Positions 1 to 9,421 of a stretch of DNA of 64,000 nt are shown piece by piece. The position numbers and the translations under genes are program-made. The notes below the pieces were generated by a model. That model was not told where the DNA came from. It saw only the letters and a list, made by a program, of their open reading frames with translations, and ran no database searches. Numbering within the stretch: position 1 is the stretch's first letter; the number at the start of each line of letters is the position of its first letter. The stretch is from Chelativorans sp. (GTDB taxonomy: Bacteria; Pseudomonadota; Alphaproteobacteria; Rhizobiales; Rhizobiaceae): NCBI RefSeq assembly GCF_031180965.1, contig NZ_JAPSLH010000008.1, forward strand, positions 62,001-126,000, in the 5' to 3' direction.

Positions 1-74
1 TGTGGACCTTTGCCCGCGATACGCGTTCCCGGGATCCCAACTGGAAATTGGTGGCAACCGAAGCTGAAGAATAG
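1..74 (+). CDS. Tim44/TimA-domain protein, C-terminal end only (partial)
   Basis: The third forward frame is open from the window edge to a TAG at 72-74 and ends in a stretch reading WTFARDTRSRDPNWKLVAT. This matches the typical C-terminus of bacterial Tim44-like (calcium-binding/import-motor-related) membrane-associated proteins. In Rhizobiales such a gene usually precedes mltA, and here mltA follows 48 bp later on the same strand. Only about 23 codons are present, so the identification rests on this short tail and on context. Confidence 0.6.
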   Translation, partial: WTFARDTRSRDPNWKLVATEAEE

Positions 75-122
75 CTCAGCCGTGGAACGGCGGGTGCCGC
101 AGATAGAGACGGAGGGGCTCCG

Positions 123-1232
123 GTGAGCCTTTCTAAGGTTTTTCTGCTCACCCGTTTCGAGGATATGCCGGGTTGGACAGAAGATGCCGGCCTCCCCGAA
201 GCGCTTTTAGCCTTTGCGCGCTGTGGAGCGCATGCCGAGCAGAGGACGTATAGAACCGGCGGCCTTGGAGTGGCCTTCGATTCCTTCGCCGCGGCGTATG
301 CGGAAGCGCGGCGCCTTGAGCACCCCGTCGGGTTGCAAACCGCGCAGGATTTTTTCCTACGTCATTTTTCTCCTTTCTACGTGCAGGCGGATGCTGGCGA
401 GCGCGGTTTTGTGACCGCCTATTATGAGCCGGAAGCGGAGGCTTCACCCGTGCGCACAGAGCAATTCACGGTGCCACTCTACCGCCGCCCGGATGATCTC
501 ATCGACATTGATGACCACAACCGCCCGGAGGGTTTCGATCCGTACTTCGCCTTCGCACGGCGTGAGGGTGGAACTTTGCGTCCCTATCATGACCGGCAGG
601 CAATCGACAGCGGTGCGCTCGAGGGTGAAGGCCTGGAGCTCTGCTGGCTGACAGACCGCGTCGATGCCTTCTTCATCCATGTGCAGGGCGCGGCACGGTT
701 CACTATGACCGACGGGAGCCGAATGCGGCTCACCTATGCAGCGAAAACTGGGCATCGCTTCACCGGTATCGGTCGGTACTTGGCGGATATGGGCGAAATT
801 CCCCCCGAAGGAGTTACGATGCAGTCGATCCGCGCCTGGCTGGCGGCCAATCCACACCGTCAGGACGAGATCCTCTGGAAGGACCGCTCTTACATATTCT
901 TTCGCGAGACTCCGCTCGGCGATCCTGAGCTAGGGCCAATCGCGGCCGCCAAAGTGCAGCTCCAGCCGGGCCGGTCGATCGCGGTCGACCGTCTTCTCCA
1001 CACCTTCGGCACCCCCTTTTTCATCCACGCTCCGGAGATCCAGCATGTGGACGGACGGCCGTTTAGCAGGCTCATGATTGCGCAGGACACCGGCTCAGCG
1101 ATCACCGGTTCCGCGCGCGCGGATCTCTTCATCGGCACTGGGGCGCAGGCGGGTGAAATTGCCGGCACGATCCGGCATTCCGCAGATTTCTATGCTCTAT
1201 TGCCCCGAAGCCTGGTAGGGGCCGAGCCGTGA
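123..1232 (+). CDS. mltA: MltA-type membrane-bound lytic murein transglycosylase
   Basis: Predicted to cleave the MurNAc-GlcNAc bond of peptidoglycan, releasing 1,6-anhydro muropeptides. The 369-aa product has the MltA domain, including TAYYEP at residues 98-103, and a C-terminal 3D domain with AQDTGSAITG from residue 320 and the RAD acidic motif near 333-335, which supplies the catalytic aspartate. The GTG start follows GGAGG at 111-115. No other start codon exists between it and the in-frame TAG that ends the preceding gene. The N-terminus shows neither a signal peptide nor a lipobox, which is odd for an exported enzyme. The gene overlaps smr by 4 bp (GTGA). Confidence 0.9.
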   Translation: MSLSKVFLLTRFEDMPGWTEDAGLPEALLAFARCGAHAEQRTYRTGGLGVAFDSFAAAYAEARRLEHPVGLQTAQDFFLRHFSPFYVQADAGERGFVTAYYEPEAEASPVRTEQFTVPLYRRPDDLIDIDDHNRPEGFDPYFAFARREGGTLRPYHDRQAIDSGALEGEGLELCWLTDRVDAFFIHVQGAARFTMTDGSRMRLTYAAKTGHRFTGIGRYLADMGEIPPEGVTMQSIRAWLAANPHRQDEILWKDRSYIFFRETPLGDPELGPIAAAKVQLQPGRSIAVDRLLHTFGTPFFIHAPEIQHVDGRPFSRLMIAQDTGSAITGSARADLFIGTGAQAGEIAGTIRHSADFYALLPRSLVGAEP

Positions 1233-1768
1233 AACCCGGCGGCCCGAAGCGGCTGACCGATGAGGACCGCATACTTTGGGGCCGCGTCGCGCGCTCTGCG
1301 ATTCCACTCCCCGGCAAAAAACATCCGGAGGAAGCCCTCCCCCTGCCGGAAGAAAAGGAGCATCAGCCCCCCACCTCAGCCGAGCCGGCGCCGCAGGTTC
1401 CCGGCCATCCAATACCCCCGCGGCAGCGGCATCCCCGCCGTCTCGATGCGCCCACCACCGAAAAGCTGGCACGCGGCCGCCTCGACATTGCCGGCCGAGT
1501 GGATCTTCATGGCCTCACGCAGACGGAAGCTCATGCGCTTCTCCTCTCGTTCCTGCGCCAAGCCCTTGCTGAGAAGCGCCGATATGTTTTGGTGATCACA
1601 GGAAAGGGAACGTCGCGCGGCGAAGGGGTGCTGCGCCGCGTGGTGCCGCAATGGTTCTCCACGCCACCTTTTTCCGAGATCGTCGGCGGCTACGAGGAGG
1701 CCGCGCGCCATCATGGTGGGGGCGGCGCGCTCTATATCCGCCTGCGCAAGAGCGAGGGCCAGCGGTGA
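1229..1768 (+). CDS. Smr/MutS2-domain protein
   Basis: The 179-aa product has a proline/charge-rich, probably disordered first 80 residues and a C-terminal Smr domain with the DLHG signature at residues 92-95 and TGKG at 124-127. Smr domains are small nicking endonuclease or RNA-cleaving folds, but the substrate of this stand-alone alphaproteobacterial type is not known. The GTG start is preceded by AGGGG and lies within the end of mltA. The stop overlaps the XRE gene start by 4 bp, so the three genes look translationally coupled. Confidence 0.88.
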   Translation: MKPGGPKRLTDEDRILWGRVARSAIPLPGKKHPEEALPLPEEKEHQPPTSAEPAPQVPGHPIPPRQRHPRRLDAPTTEKLARGRLDIAGRVDLHGLTQTEAHALLLSFLRQALAEKRRYVLVITGKGTSRGEGVLRRVVPQWFSTPPFSEIVGGYEEAARHHGGGGALYIRLRKSEGQR

Positions 1769-2127
1769 CGCCTTTCGCGACGAAAGTGCGCGCCCTTCGC
1801 CGGGCCCGAGGCGTGAGCCAAAAGGAGATGGCCGCTGCGCTCGGCGTCACTCCTGCCTACCTGTCGGCACTGGAACATGGCCGGCGGAGCCCGCCGAACT
1901 GGGCGCTCGTGCAGAAGATCATCGGCTATTTCAACGTGATCTGGGACGAGGCGGAGGAATTGCAGCGCCTGGCCGAGCTGTCCCATCCGCGCGTGGTTGT
2001 CGACACGGCAGGACTGCCGGAAAAGGCTACGGCAATTGCCAACCTTCTAGCGCAAAACATTGCCCACCTAGATGAGCAACAGCTCGATCGGCTTTATGAG
2101 GACCTGCAGAAACTCCTGACGAAGTGA
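1765..2127 (+). CDS. XRE-family helix-turn-helix regulator
   Basis: A 120-aa protein with an N-terminal Cro/C1-type HTH. The recognition segment runs about residues 18-41 (SQKEMAAALGV, then AYLSALEHGRR). The C-terminal half is helical and carries a leucine-rich acidic tail. The GTG start at 1765 is inside the smr stop (GTGA). The same frame is open further upstream, but that extension would lie inside smr and has none of the family's N-terminal pattern. It completes the mltA-smr-XRE unit. The target is unknown; local regulation of the envelope genes is only a guess. Confidence 0.85.
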   Translation: MTPFATKVRALRRARGVSQKEMAAALGVTPAYLSALEHGRRSPPNWALVQKIIGYFNVIWDEAEELQRLAELSHPRVVVDTAGLPEKATAIANLLAQNIAHLDEQQLDRLYEDLQKLLTK

Positions 2128-2173
2128 AAAACGCCCGAACAGGAGTAAACCGGGTCCCGGTCTCGAGAAGGCG

Positions 2174-3136
2174 TCAAGACTCCACCGCGAGTGCCTCGAG
2201 TTCGTCGAGCTTCTCGTTGACGTGCCAGCCGTAGTAGTTCTCCTCCGGAAGCCTAGGCTCCAGCCCCTTCTTGCGCCGCAACGCATTCTCGGCCGCAAGC
2301 TTCGCCGCCCGGGCGACCGGATTACCGAGATTGTAGAGCGTCGCCGTGAGCCCCGGGTTTCCGCTGATGTCGAAACCGGCAATCTCCGCATAGACATCGA
2401 TAGACTTTCTGATGGTGGCCGCTACGTAGTCGAGAGTGATGTCCGGATCCATTATCGCGCGATAGACCCTCTGCGGATCGCGATGGTCGATCTTCGGAAG
2501 GCCCGAGATCTGGTGCACCAAATCACTCATCTGCAGTGCGGTGAGCGGATTGAGCTGTCCGATGCCGAAGGTCTGGCCGGCGAAGAAGGGCTGCAGGAAG
2601 ACGGCGCTGAAACGATCATCCGGGAAGGAAGTGCCGTCCACAGTAAGGCCGCGGAAGCTCCGTTCCCACACAGCCTCGCGGCAGCTCCAGAGGGCGTAGC
2701 TGTCCGCCATGTCTGCGCATGTCGCAAATTCCGGCCGTTTGATGAAATCGTCCAGGCTTTCTCCCTGGTAGGAGAAAGTAAGGCTGCTCTTCAGATAAGA
2801 GACCGCCTTGACATAATAAGTCTGCAGATGGTCGTAGGCGTCCACATTATAGGTGTGCTCGCCAACGATCGCGCCAATCATGTGAATGGGATCGAGATCA
2901 TAGCGCTCGGCGACCCGGCGGATTTTGGCCCTGAGTGTGCCGTCGCTACGCAGAAGCTGAACGATTTTCGCGTACTTCGCCTCGAACGTGGTTCTGCCGG
3001 CCCCGGTGCGCCGCGCGGAGGCGCCTGGAATGGGCGGCTGCTCCAGGTTGCGGTTGCCCGGAGGCACCAGGGTCTCAGCATCCGCCGGCGACGCCGACAC
3101 GCACGCGAGCAAAGCCAGAAGGATGCCGAGCCGCAA
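2174..3136 (-). CDS. DUF1402 family secreted protein
   Basis: A 320-aa product with a typical signal peptide (hydrophobic residues 3-17, likely cleavage after Ala20 in SPADA). The mature part matches the Rhizobiales DUF1402 family, with motifs such as MIGAIVGEHTYNVDAYDHLQ and FGIGQLNPLTALQMSD. The GQLNP stretch and the conserved Glu of GEHTYN recall lysozyme/lytic transglycosylase folds, so a periplasmic wall-acting role is plausible but unproven. It is convergent with the XRE gene (46-bp gap) and lies downstream of hslU on the same strand. Confidence 0.8.
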   Translation of the reverse strand: MRLGILLALLACVSASPADAETLVPPGNRNLEQPPIPGASARRTGAGRTTFEAKYAKIVQLLRSDGTLRAKIRRVAERYDLDPIHMIGAIVGEHTYNVDAYDHLQTYYVKAVSYLKSSLTFSYQGESLDDFIKRPEFATCADMADSYALWSCREAVWERSFRGLTVDGTSFPDDRFSAVFLQPFFAGQTFGIGQLNPLTALQMSDLVHQISGLPKIDHRDPQRVYRAIMDPDITLDYVAATIRKSIDVYAEIAGFDISGNPGLTATLYNLGNPVARAAKLAAENALRRKKGLEPRLPEENYYGWHVNEKLDELEALAVES

Positions 3137-3252
3137 GATAATCGCCTCAGGACTGATTTTTGGGGATCGGCCGGAATCTAGGGGAGCGGCGAGCCGGAGT
3201 CGAGTGGTTTTGCTAGCCGGTTTCAGGCCCTGCCGTTGCCGTGTCGTCTATG

Positions 3253-4563
3253 TCACAGGATAAAGCGGGACAGATCCGTGTTCTTGGCCAGGTCGCCCAC
3301 ATATTGATCCACATAGGCGGCGTCGATTGTAACCTTGGCTCCTGCGCGGTCCGGGGCGTGGAAGGAAATGTCATCCAGAACGCGCTCCATAACGGTTTGC
3401 AGCCGGCGCGCTCCGATATTTTCGACATTGGCGTTGAGATCGACGGCGATTGCCGCCAGACGGTCGATTGCGTCGTCGGTGAACTCGAGCTCCACCCCTT
3501 CGGTCCTCATGAGCGCGATATACTGTTTGATCAGGCTCGCCTCCGTCTCGGTAAGAATGCGGCGGAAGTCTTCCTTCTCCAGCGCGCGCAGTTCGACCCG
3601 TATCGGTAACCGCCCCTGCAGTTCCGGCAGAAGGTCGGAAGGCTTCGACACGTGGAAAGCTCCGGAGGCTATGAAGAGGATATGGTCCGTCTTCACTGGT
3701 CCGTATTTAGTGGCCACGGTTGTGCCCTCGACGAGTGGCAGCAGATCGCGCTGCACGCCTTCCCGGGAGACGCCCGCCCCGATGCCGCCCTCGCGGGCCG
3801 CGATCTTGTCGATTTCGTCTATAAAGACGATGCCGTCATTCTCGGCGGAGGAGAGGGCCCGCCGAGTCACCTCGTCCTGGTCGAGCAGCTTGTCGGATTC
3901 GTCGTTGATCAGAAGCTTGTAGGAGTCCTTGACGGTCGTCTTCACGGTTTTGGTGCGGCCGCCGCCCATCGCCTTCTGCAGCATGTCGTTTATATTGAGG
4001 ACGCCGATATTGGCGCCGGGCATCCCGGGAATTTCGAAACCGCCAAAACCGCCGCCGGTGTCCGCCACCTGGACTTCGATCTCCTTGTCGTCGAGGTCGC
4101 CGCTCCTGAGCTTCTGGCGAAAGCTGTCGCGGGTGGCTGGACTTGCGGTTCTGCCGACCAGTGCTTCGAGTACGCGTTCCTCTGCATTGAGATGCGCGCG
4201 CGCTTTGACGCTCTCGCGCATCTTCTCCCGCGTCAGCCCGATCGCCACCTCGACGAGGTCGCGCACGATCTGCTCCACGTCGCGGCCCACATAGCCCACC
4301 TCGGTGAACTTCGTCGCTTCCACCTTGATGAAGGGCGCGCCTGCGAGCTTCGCGAGCCGCCGCGATATCTCTGTCTTGCCGACGCCGGTGGGGCCGATCA
4401 TCAGGATGTTTTTCGGCATTACCTCTTCGCGCAGACCGGGCTCGAGCTGCTGGCGGCGCCAGCGGTTCCTGAGCGCGATAGCGACTGCACGCTTCGCATC
4501 CTTCTGGCCGATAATGTAGCGGTCGAGCTCAGAAACGATCTCTCGGGGTGAAAAATTGGTCAT
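3253..4563 (-). CDS. hslU: HslU, ATPase subunit of the HslVU protease
   Basis: AAA+ unfoldase that feeds substrates into HslV in the cytoplasm. The 436-aa length is normal. Walker A is GPTGVGKTE at residues 57-65, Walker B is in VFIDEIDKI, and the protein ends in a leucine/isoleucine tail (SRFIL) of the kind that docks into HslV. The [12 protein letters not shown] sensor region is conserved. The start overlaps the end of the GNAT gene by 4 bp, so hslV-GNAT-hslU read as one transcription unit on the minus strand. Confidence 0.97.
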   Translation of the reverse strand: MTNFSPREIVSELDRYIIGQKDAKRAVAIALRNRWRRQQLEPGLREEVMPKNILMIGPTGVGKTEISRRLAKLAGAPFIKVEATKFTEVGYVGRDVEQIVRDLVEVAIGLTREKMRESVKARAHLNAEERVLEALVGRTASPATRDSFRQKLRSGDLDDKEIEVQVADTGGGFGGFEIPGMPGANIGVLNINDMLQKAMGGGRTKTVKTTVKDSYKLLINDESDKLLDQDEVTRRALSSAENDGIVFIDEIDKIAAREGGIGAGVSREGVQRDLLPLVEGTTVATKYGPVKTDHILFIASGAFHVSKPSDLLPELQGRLPIRVELRALEKEDFRRILTETEASLIKQYIALMRTEGVELEFTDDAIDRLAAIAVDLNANVENIGARRLQTVMERVLDDISFHAPDRAGAKVTIDAAYVDQYVGDLAKNTDLSRFIL

Positions 4564-5099
4564 ATCGTCGTCTCGTTTATAGTCGCATCGTACTGCATGA
4601 TCAGGGCGTCGCCGGTTCGCCCTTCAAGATGCGGAATGGGTCGGAACCCCGCCTTAGTGTAAGCGCGAATCGCGCGGGCGTTGTCGCGGTCCGGGTCGAT
4701 GATGATGGTGCGGAAACCTTCTTCGATGAGCTTGCGCGCGAAGGCGGCGAGCGCCCTGGAGCCGATCCCCTGCGAAAGTTTTGCACCGTCGCCGAGCGAA
4801 AGGTCCACGCCCACCGTCTCGGACGGCAGCTCCAGGAGCCAGGGGTGGTCGTTCGTCCATTCCTCGTTCTGGTGATGGCCTATGAACCAATACTGGATGT
4901 AGCCCACCGGCTCGCCATCCATCATGATGATGAAGGGCCGCGTGGTGTCCTGCCCTTCCACCATCGCGCGGATGAACCCGATCTCCTCCTCTGGATCGCC
5001 CCACCATTCCCGCATATGCGGCTCTTCCAGCCAGTGCTGAAGCATCGGCAGATCCGCCGCGGTGACGGGTTCGAAGCGGATGCCCCGATCAGCCTGCAT
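4560..5099 (-). CDS. GNAT acetyltransferase (AAC(6')-like) inside the hslVU operon
   Basis: A 179-aa GNAT-fold protein with the acetyl-CoA-binding region around [19 protein letters not shown] and the motif B stretch [14 protein letters not shown]. The overall pattern ([19 protein letters not shown], then WGDPEEEI) is close to aminoglycoside 6'-N-acetyltransferase-like proteins. Its start overlaps the hslV end by 11 bp and its stop overlaps hslU by 4 bp. The frame is open upstream, but that extension lies in hslV. Substrate unknown: the similarity alone does not show drug resistance, and co-expression with a heat-shock protease suggests a cellular substrate. Confidence 0.82.
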   Translation of the reverse strand: MQADRGIRFEPVTAADLPMLQHWLEEPHMREWWGDPEEEIGFIRAMVEGQDTTRPFIIMMDGEPVGYIQYWFIGHHQNEEWTNDHPWLLELPSETVGVDLSLGDGAKLSQGIGSRALAAFARKLIEEGFRTIIIDPDRDNARAIRAYTKAGFRPIPHLEGRTGDALIMQYDATINETTI

Positions 5100-5637
5100 C
5101 AAGCGATTCCAGGACAATATTGTCGTTGGTGTAGATGCAGATGCTTGCAGCGATCTCCATCGCCCTCCGGGCGATCTCTTCCGCGCTCTTGTCCGTATCA
5201 AGCAACGCGCGCGCCGCGGCGAGCGCGAAATTGCCGCCAGAGCCGATCGCCATAACTCCTTCTTCCGGCTCCAGCACATCGCCATTGCCGGTCAGCGCCA
5301 ACGTCACGTTCTTGTCCGCCACCAGCATCATGGCTTCCAGCCGGCGCAGATACCGGTCGGTCCGCCAATCCTTGGCAAGTTCCACGCAGGCTCGCGTCAG
5401 CTGATCCGGATACTGCTCGAGCTTCTTTTCCAGCCGCTCGAGCAGCGTAAAGGCATCGGCTGTGGCGCCGGCAAAGCCAGCGATCACATTGCCTTTGCCG
5501 ATGCGGCGCACCTTTCTCGCATTGCCCTTCATGACCGTCTGGCCAAGGCTCACCTGCCCGTCGCCGGCGATGACCACCTTGCCGCCCTTGCGGACGGTGA
5601 CGATGGTCGTGGCATGCATGGATTGATTTTCATTCAT
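5089..5637 (-). CDS. hslV: HslV, proteolytic subunit of the HslVU protease
   Basis: N-terminal-threonine peptidase of the proteasome-like two-component protease. The 182-aa product reads [17 protein letters not shown] at its start. By comparison with E. coli (MTTIVSVR) the nucleophile should be Thr10, exposed after removal of a nine-residue leader. [13 protein letters not shown] and [10 protein letters not shown] are typical HslV motifs. The ATG at 5637 follows AGGAG with 7-nt spacing. A longer upstream frame lacks HslV similarity. It is divergent from hisB across a 163-bp gap and first in the hslV-GNAT-hslU unit. Confidence 0.96.
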   Translation of the reverse strand: MNENQSMHATTIVTVRKGGKVVIAGDGQVSLGQTVMKGNARKVRRIGKGNVIAGFAGATADAFTLLERLEKKLEQYPDQLTRACVELAKDWRTDRYLRRLEAMMLVADKNVTLALTGNGDVLEPEEGVMAIGSGGNFALAAARALLDTDKSAEEIARRAMEIAASICIYTNDNIVLESLDAG

Positions 5638-5800
5638 GAAGCTACTCCTGGACGCCTTTCGGGGGCGCCAAATCGAGCGCTTATGTAAGTGCGCGCAATG
5701 GGAATGCAAATGCGCGCGCGTCGCGCGTGCCCGGCGTGCGCTGCTGGCATTCCCCGGCGGCATGCTCTAAAAGGCGGGCCTTCATGATGAAAGGAAAGCC

Positions 5801-6409
5801 ATGGCCGCCACCAATCCGCGCCAGGCCGAACTGAGCCGCAAGACGAACGAGACCGACATTTCTGTCACCGTCGATCTCGACGGGGAAGGCCGGTCGGATA
5901 TCTCGACGGGCGTCGGCTTCTTCGACCACATGCTTGAGCAGCTTTCCCGCCACTCGCTGATTGACATGAAGATTGCGGCCAGAGGTGACCTGCATATCGA
6001 CGACCACCACACGGTCGAGGACTGCGGCATCGCTCTGGGCCAGGCGATCGCAAAGGCGCTGGGCGATCGCCGCGGCATTGTCCGGTACGCATCGCTCGAC
6101 CTCGCGATGGACGAGGCGCTGACGCGCGCCGCGGTGGATGTGTCGGGCCGACCCTTCCTCGTTTGGCAAGTGGCATTCCCCTCGCCTAAGATCGGCACAT
6201 TCGATACAGAACTTGTGCGCGAGTTCTTTCAGGCGCTCGCGCAGCATGCCGGCCTTACGTTGCATGTGGCCAATCTCTATGGCGCGAACGCGCATCACAT
6301 CGCCGAGACTTGTTTCAAGGCTGTTGCGCGGGTGTTGCGTGCCGCGCTGGCGCCCGATCCGCGCCAGCCGAACGCCATCCCCTCCACCAAGGGCACGCTG
6401 AACGGTTGA
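5801..6409 (+). CDS. hisB: Imidazoleglycerol-phosphate dehydratase
   Basis: Sixth step of histidine biosynthesis (IGP to imidazole acetol phosphate). The 202-aa single-domain enzyme has the metal-binding motifs FDHML (41-45) and DDHHTVED (67-74), and the second-half motif [11 protein letters not shown]. It lacks the phosphatase domain fused to HisB in enterobacteria. The ATG follows AAAGGAAA. It is the first gene of a his operon that runs to coaA; hisD, hisG, hisC and hisI are not in the window. Confidence 0.97.
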   Translation: MAATNPRQAELSRKTNETDISVTVDLDGEGRSDISTGVGFFDHMLEQLSRHSLIDMKIAARGDLHIDDHHTVEDCGIALGQAIAKALGDRRGIVRYASLDLAMDEALTRAAVDVSGRPFLVWQVAFPSPKIGTFDTELVREFFQALAQHAGLTLHVANLYGANAHHIAETCFKAVARVLRAALAPDPRQPNAIPSTKGTLNG

Positions 6410-6413
6410 ACTG

Positions 6414-6899
6414 ATGGCAAGCTACATCGTTCTGCAACCGGCAAAGGCTGCCGCCGACAAGCTGGAAGAGGCCGTCATGGTTCGGGACGGCTTTTCCCTC
6501 CCTGCCCTGGTGATGCCGCTTCTCTGGTTCCTCTGGCACCGCATGTGGCTTGAAGCGCTGGCATTCGTGCTTGTTGGCGCGGTGCTCGGCGGCCTGGGGG
6601 CGTTGCCGAGCTTTTCGGTAGTGGCGCCGCTCCTGTCGCTGTTTCTCTACATCCTCGTTGGTCTGGAGGCGCAGACGCTGAGAGTCGCATCCCTCCGCCG
6701 CCGCGGCTGGAATGTCTGGGGCGTCATTGAAGCGGCCAATCGCGACGAGGCGGAGCTTCGCTATGCGGCCGAGGTCGACTGGCCGCCCGCCCAGGGCGCC
6801 GTTGCCGCGCCAGGCGCTCCCTTGTCCTCGCCCCGATCCGGCGTGTCGAGATCGCCGAGCGGCAGCTTCGGCCTCATCGACTATCCGCGAAAGGCATGA
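6414..6899 (+). CDS. DUF2628 membrane protein in the his operon
   Basis: A 161-aa protein beginning [10 protein letters not shown]. It has closely spaced hydrophobic segments between about residues 28 and 85 (including [13 protein letters not shown] and [14 protein letters not shown]) and a soluble C-terminal tail with Pro/Ala/Ser low complexity. The layout matches DUF2628 proteins found between hisB and hisH in many Rhizobiales. It starts 4 bp after hisB and overlaps hisH by 4 bp. Function unknown; no histidine-pathway role can be read from the sequence. Confidence 0.78.
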   Translation: MASYIVLQPAKAAADKLEEAVMVRDGFSLPALVMPLLWFLWHRMWLEALAFVLVGAVLGGLGALPSFSVVAPLLSLFLYILVGLEAQTLRVASLRRRGWNVWGVIEAANRDEAELRYAAEVDWPPAQGAVAAPGAPLSSPRSGVSRSPSGSFGLIDYPRKA

Positions 6900-7552
6900 C
6901 CATGCGCGTCGCCATCATCGATTACGGTTCAGGCAATCTGCGGTCCGCCATAAAGGCCTTCGAGCGCGCCGCGCGGGAAGCCGGTATCGCGGCTGAAATC
7001 GACCTCACCGATGACGCCGGGCGGGTCCGCACGGCCGATCGGATTGTCCTGCCGGGCGTCGGCGCTTATGCCGATTGCCGCGCCGGTCTCGACGCCGTTC
7101 CGGGCATGGTTGAGGCGCTCGAGGAGGCGGTGGTCAGGAAAGCACGACCCTTCTTTGGCATATGCGTAGGCATGCAGCTGATGTCGGAGCGGGGCCTTGA
7201 GAAGACCGTCACCAGCGGCCTTGGCTGGATCGAAGGCGACGTGAAAGAGATGAGGCCGGACGACCCCTCCCTTAAGATTCCGCAGATCGGGTGGAATACG
7301 ATTCACGTGAAACATTCTCACCCGCTGTTCGACGGAATCCCCACCGGACCCGACGGGCTGCACGCCTATTTTGTGCACTCCTACCACCTCGCCGCAAAGC
7401 GGAAGGAGGATGTGCTCGCCGTAACCGACTATGGCGGGGAGATCACTGCCGTGGTGGCGCGCGACAATCTCGCGGGCACCCAGTTCCATCCGGAAAAGAG
7501 CCAGACGCTCGGCTTGGCTCTCATCGCCAATTTCCTGAGGTGGAGGCCATGA
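6896..7552 (+). CDS. hisH: Imidazole glycerol phosphate synthase, glutamine amidotransferase subunit
   Basis: Hydrolyses glutamine and passes ammonia to HisF. The 218-aa class I amidotransferase shows the nucleophile in FFGICVGMQ (Cys90) and the His-Glu pair in FHPEKSQ (His198, Glu200). The glycine-rich [10 protein letters not shown] start is standard. Two starts are possible, ATG 6896 (overlapping the previous stop) or ATG 6902; both give intact enzyme. The stop overlaps hisA (ATGA). Confidence 0.96.
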   Translation: MTMRVAIIDYGSGNLRSAIKAFERAAREAGIAAEIDLTDDAGRVRTADRIVLPGVGAYADCRAGLDAVPGMVEALEEAVVRKARPFFGICVGMQLMSERGLEKTVTSGLGWIEGDVKEMRPDDPSLKIPQIGWNTIHVKHSHPLFDGIPTGPDGLHAYFVHSYHLAAKRKEDVLAVTDYGGEITAVVARDNLAGTQFHPEKSQTLGLALIANFLRWRP

Positions 7553-8280
7553 TCCTCTTCCCGGCCATCGACTTGAAGGACGGCCAGTGTGTGCGCCTTA
7601 AACTCGGCGAGATGAGCGAGGCGACCGTCTACAATCCTGATCCAGCCGCCCAGGCGAAAACCTTCGAGGACCAGGGTTTCAAGTGGCTGCACGTCGTGGA
7701 CTTGAACGGCGCCTTTGCCGGGACGAGCGTCAATGGCGCGGCGGTTGAAGCCATTCTCCGTGTCACAAAAACTCCGGTGCAGCTCGGCGGCGGCATCCGC
7801 TCGCTGGCGCAGATCGAAGCGTGGCTCGCGAAAGGCCTGGCGCGGGTGATCCTCGGCACGATCGCCGTGCGCGACGCGGCGCTGGTGCGCGAGGCCTGCA
7901 GGAATTTTCCAGGCAAGATCGCCGTCGGCATCGATGCACGCGGCGGCCGGGTGGCTGTCGAAGGCTGGGCCGAAACGTCCGACCTGACGGCGCTGGAGCT
8001 GGCGCAACGTTTCGAGGGGGCGGGCGTCGCCGCCATCATCTACACTGATATCGACCGCGACGGCGTGCTGACCGGCATAAATTGGGATGCGACCATCGCG
8101 ATGGCGGATGCCGTTTCGATTCCCGTCATCGCCTCGGGCGGCCTTGCCTCCATGGCCGACATCGAACGCATGACGAGACCCGACGCGGCGAAGCTTGAAG
8201 GCGCAATTTCCGGCCGGGCGCTCTATGATGGCCGCATCGATCCGAAGGAGGCGCTGGCGCTGCTGGCGAAGGCTGCGTGA
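7549..8280 (+). CDS. hisA: ProFAR isomerase (phosphoribosylformimino-5-aminoimidazole carboxamide ribotide isomerase)
   Basis: Amadori isomerase of histidine synthesis. A 243-aa TIM barrel with the catalytic Asp8 in FPAIDLKDG and phosphate-binding loops VQLGGGIRS and VIASGGLAS in the two half-barrels. The second catalytic Asp is in the IYTDIDRDG stretch. The start is the ATGA overlap with hisH. The longer open frame upstream lies in hisH and shows no similarity. It overlaps the following small membrane protein gene by 4 bp. Confidence 0.96.
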   Translation: MILFPAIDLKDGQCVRLKLGEMSEATVYNPDPAAQAKTFEDQGFKWLHVVDLNGAFAGTSVNGAAVEAILRVTKTPVQLGGGIRSLAQIEAWLAKGLARVILGTIAVRDAALVREACRNFPGKIAVGIDARGGRVAVEGWAETSDLTALELAQRFEGAGVAAIIYTDIDRDGVLTGINWDATIAMADAVSIPVIASGGLASMADIERMTRPDAAKLEGAISGRALYDGRIDPKEALALLAKAA

Positions 8281-8597
8281 ACACCGCGCCGCAGCCGCGG
8301 GTCCGGCGCCGTATGTTCATGATCCTTGCGATCATCATCTTTCTGGCGGTCTTTCCGGTCGCCGCCGCACTCGGCGCCTACACGATAGCAGACGCCGCCG
8401 GTTGCCGGCTCAACGAGGCGGAGGTCAATCCCTGCATTGTCCTCAGGGCTGATGTGGGGGAGTGGCTGATGGTCTTCGGCCTGATGGGGTGGCTGGGAAT
8501 AGCGAGCCTGCCTCTGGGCGCGATGGGTGTCGCGATCTGGCTCATAGCCGCCCTTTTCCTCTATCTTCGCGGTCGCCGGAACAGGAGCCCCGCATGA
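8277..8597 (+). CDS. Small two-segment membrane protein between hisA and hisF
   Basis: A 106-aa protein with hydrophobic helices at about residues 14-36 and 64-96 and basic ends. The loop between them holds two cysteines (GCRL and NPCI), which could form a periplasmic disulphide. The GTG start is inside the hisA stop (GTGA) and the stop overlaps hisF by 4 bp, so translation is coupled to the his genes. I do not recognise a named family. It is likely a conserved passenger of the rhizobial his operon. Confidence 0.7.
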   Translation: MNTAPQPRVRRRMFMILAIIIFLAVFPVAAALGAYTIADAAGCRLNEAEVNPCIVLRADVGEWLMVFGLMGWLGIASLPLGAMGVAIWLIAALFLYLRGRRNRSPA

Positions 8598-9421
8598 GTT
8601 TGAAAGCTCGCGTCATTCCCTGCCTGGACGTAAAGGACGGACGCGTCGTCAAAGGCGTGAACTTCGTCGATCTGATTGACGCCGGCGATCCTGTGGAGGC
8701 GGCGAAGGCCTATGACGCCGCCGGCGCCGACGAGCTATGCTTCCTGGATATCTCTGCCAGCCACGAGAACCGCGACACGATTTTCGACGTCGTCGCCCAC
8801 ACGGCCGAGCAGTGCTTCATGCCGCTGACAGTCGGCGGCGGCGTGCGCGAGGTCGCCGACATTCGCAAGCTGCTTCTGGCTGGGGCAGACAAGGTCTCCA
8901 TCAATACCGCGGCCGTGAGGGACCCTGAATTCGTGGCCCGGGCAGCCGACAAGTTCGGAAACCAGTGCATCGTCGTGGCCATCGACGCGAAAAAGGTCTC
9001 GGCAGTGGGCGAACCGGACCGCTGGGAAATCTTCACCCATGGCGGGCGCAACGCGACCGGCATTGATGCGGTGGAGTTTGCGATACGCGTCGTGGGACTC
9101 GGCGCAGGAGAGATCCTGCTCACCTCCATGGATCGCGACGGCACGAAGGCGGGGTACGATCTTGCACTGACCCGTGCCGTGGCTGATGCTGTCCGGGCAC
9201 CGGTCATCGCCTCGGGCGGCGTGGGCAATCTGGACCACCTGGTTGAAGGTATTCGCGATGGCCATGCGGGCGCCGTCCTTGCGGCCTCGATCTTCCACTT
9301 CGGAACCTATACGATAGCCGAAGCCAAGCAGCACATGGCCAAAGCGGGAATCGCCATGCGTCTCGATCAATCGCAGCCCGCGCAGAACGCGTATGAGCCA
9401 ATTCGATCTTTCCAAGCTTGA
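8594..9421 (+). CDS. hisF: Imidazole glycerol phosphate synthase, cyclase subunit
   Basis: Uses HisH-derived ammonia to close the imidazole ring, giving IGP and AICAR. The TIM barrel has [16 protein letters not shown] at its start (catalytic Asp12), a VAIDAKK segment, and phosphate loops VGGGVR and IASGGVG. At 275 aa it is some 15-20 residues longer than usual because the C-terminus ([16 protein letters not shown]) runs 29 bp into hisE. The ATG at 8594 overlaps the preceding stop. Confidence 0.97.
   Translation: MSLKARVIPCLDVKDGRVVKGVNFVDLIDAGDPVEAAKAYDAAGADELCFLDISASHENRDTIFDVVAHTAEQCFMPLTVGGGVREVADIRKLLLAGADKVSINTAAVRDPEFVARAADKFGNQCIVVAIDAKKVSAVGEPDRWEIFTHGGRNATGIDAVEFAIRVVGLGAGEILLTSMDRDGTKAGYDLALTRAVADAVRAPVIASGGVGNLDHLVEGIRDGHAGAVLAASIFHFGTYTIAEAKQHMAKAGIAMRLDQSQPAQNAYEPIRSFQA

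Noticed and set aside
2128-2173. Bidirectional terminator between the XRE and DUF1402 genes
   Set aside because: Only a short ACCGGGTCCCGGT palindrome is present, with almost no loop and no T-run.
4560-5099. Aminoglycoside resistance gene
   Set aside because: Similarity to AAC(6') is at fold level, and the gene is embedded in hslVU rather than in a mobile context. No resistance call is justified.
5638-5800. Heat-shock (sigma32) promoter for hslV
   Set aside because: No CTTGAA/CCCCAT-type pair with correct spacing could be found on the minus strand in this gap.
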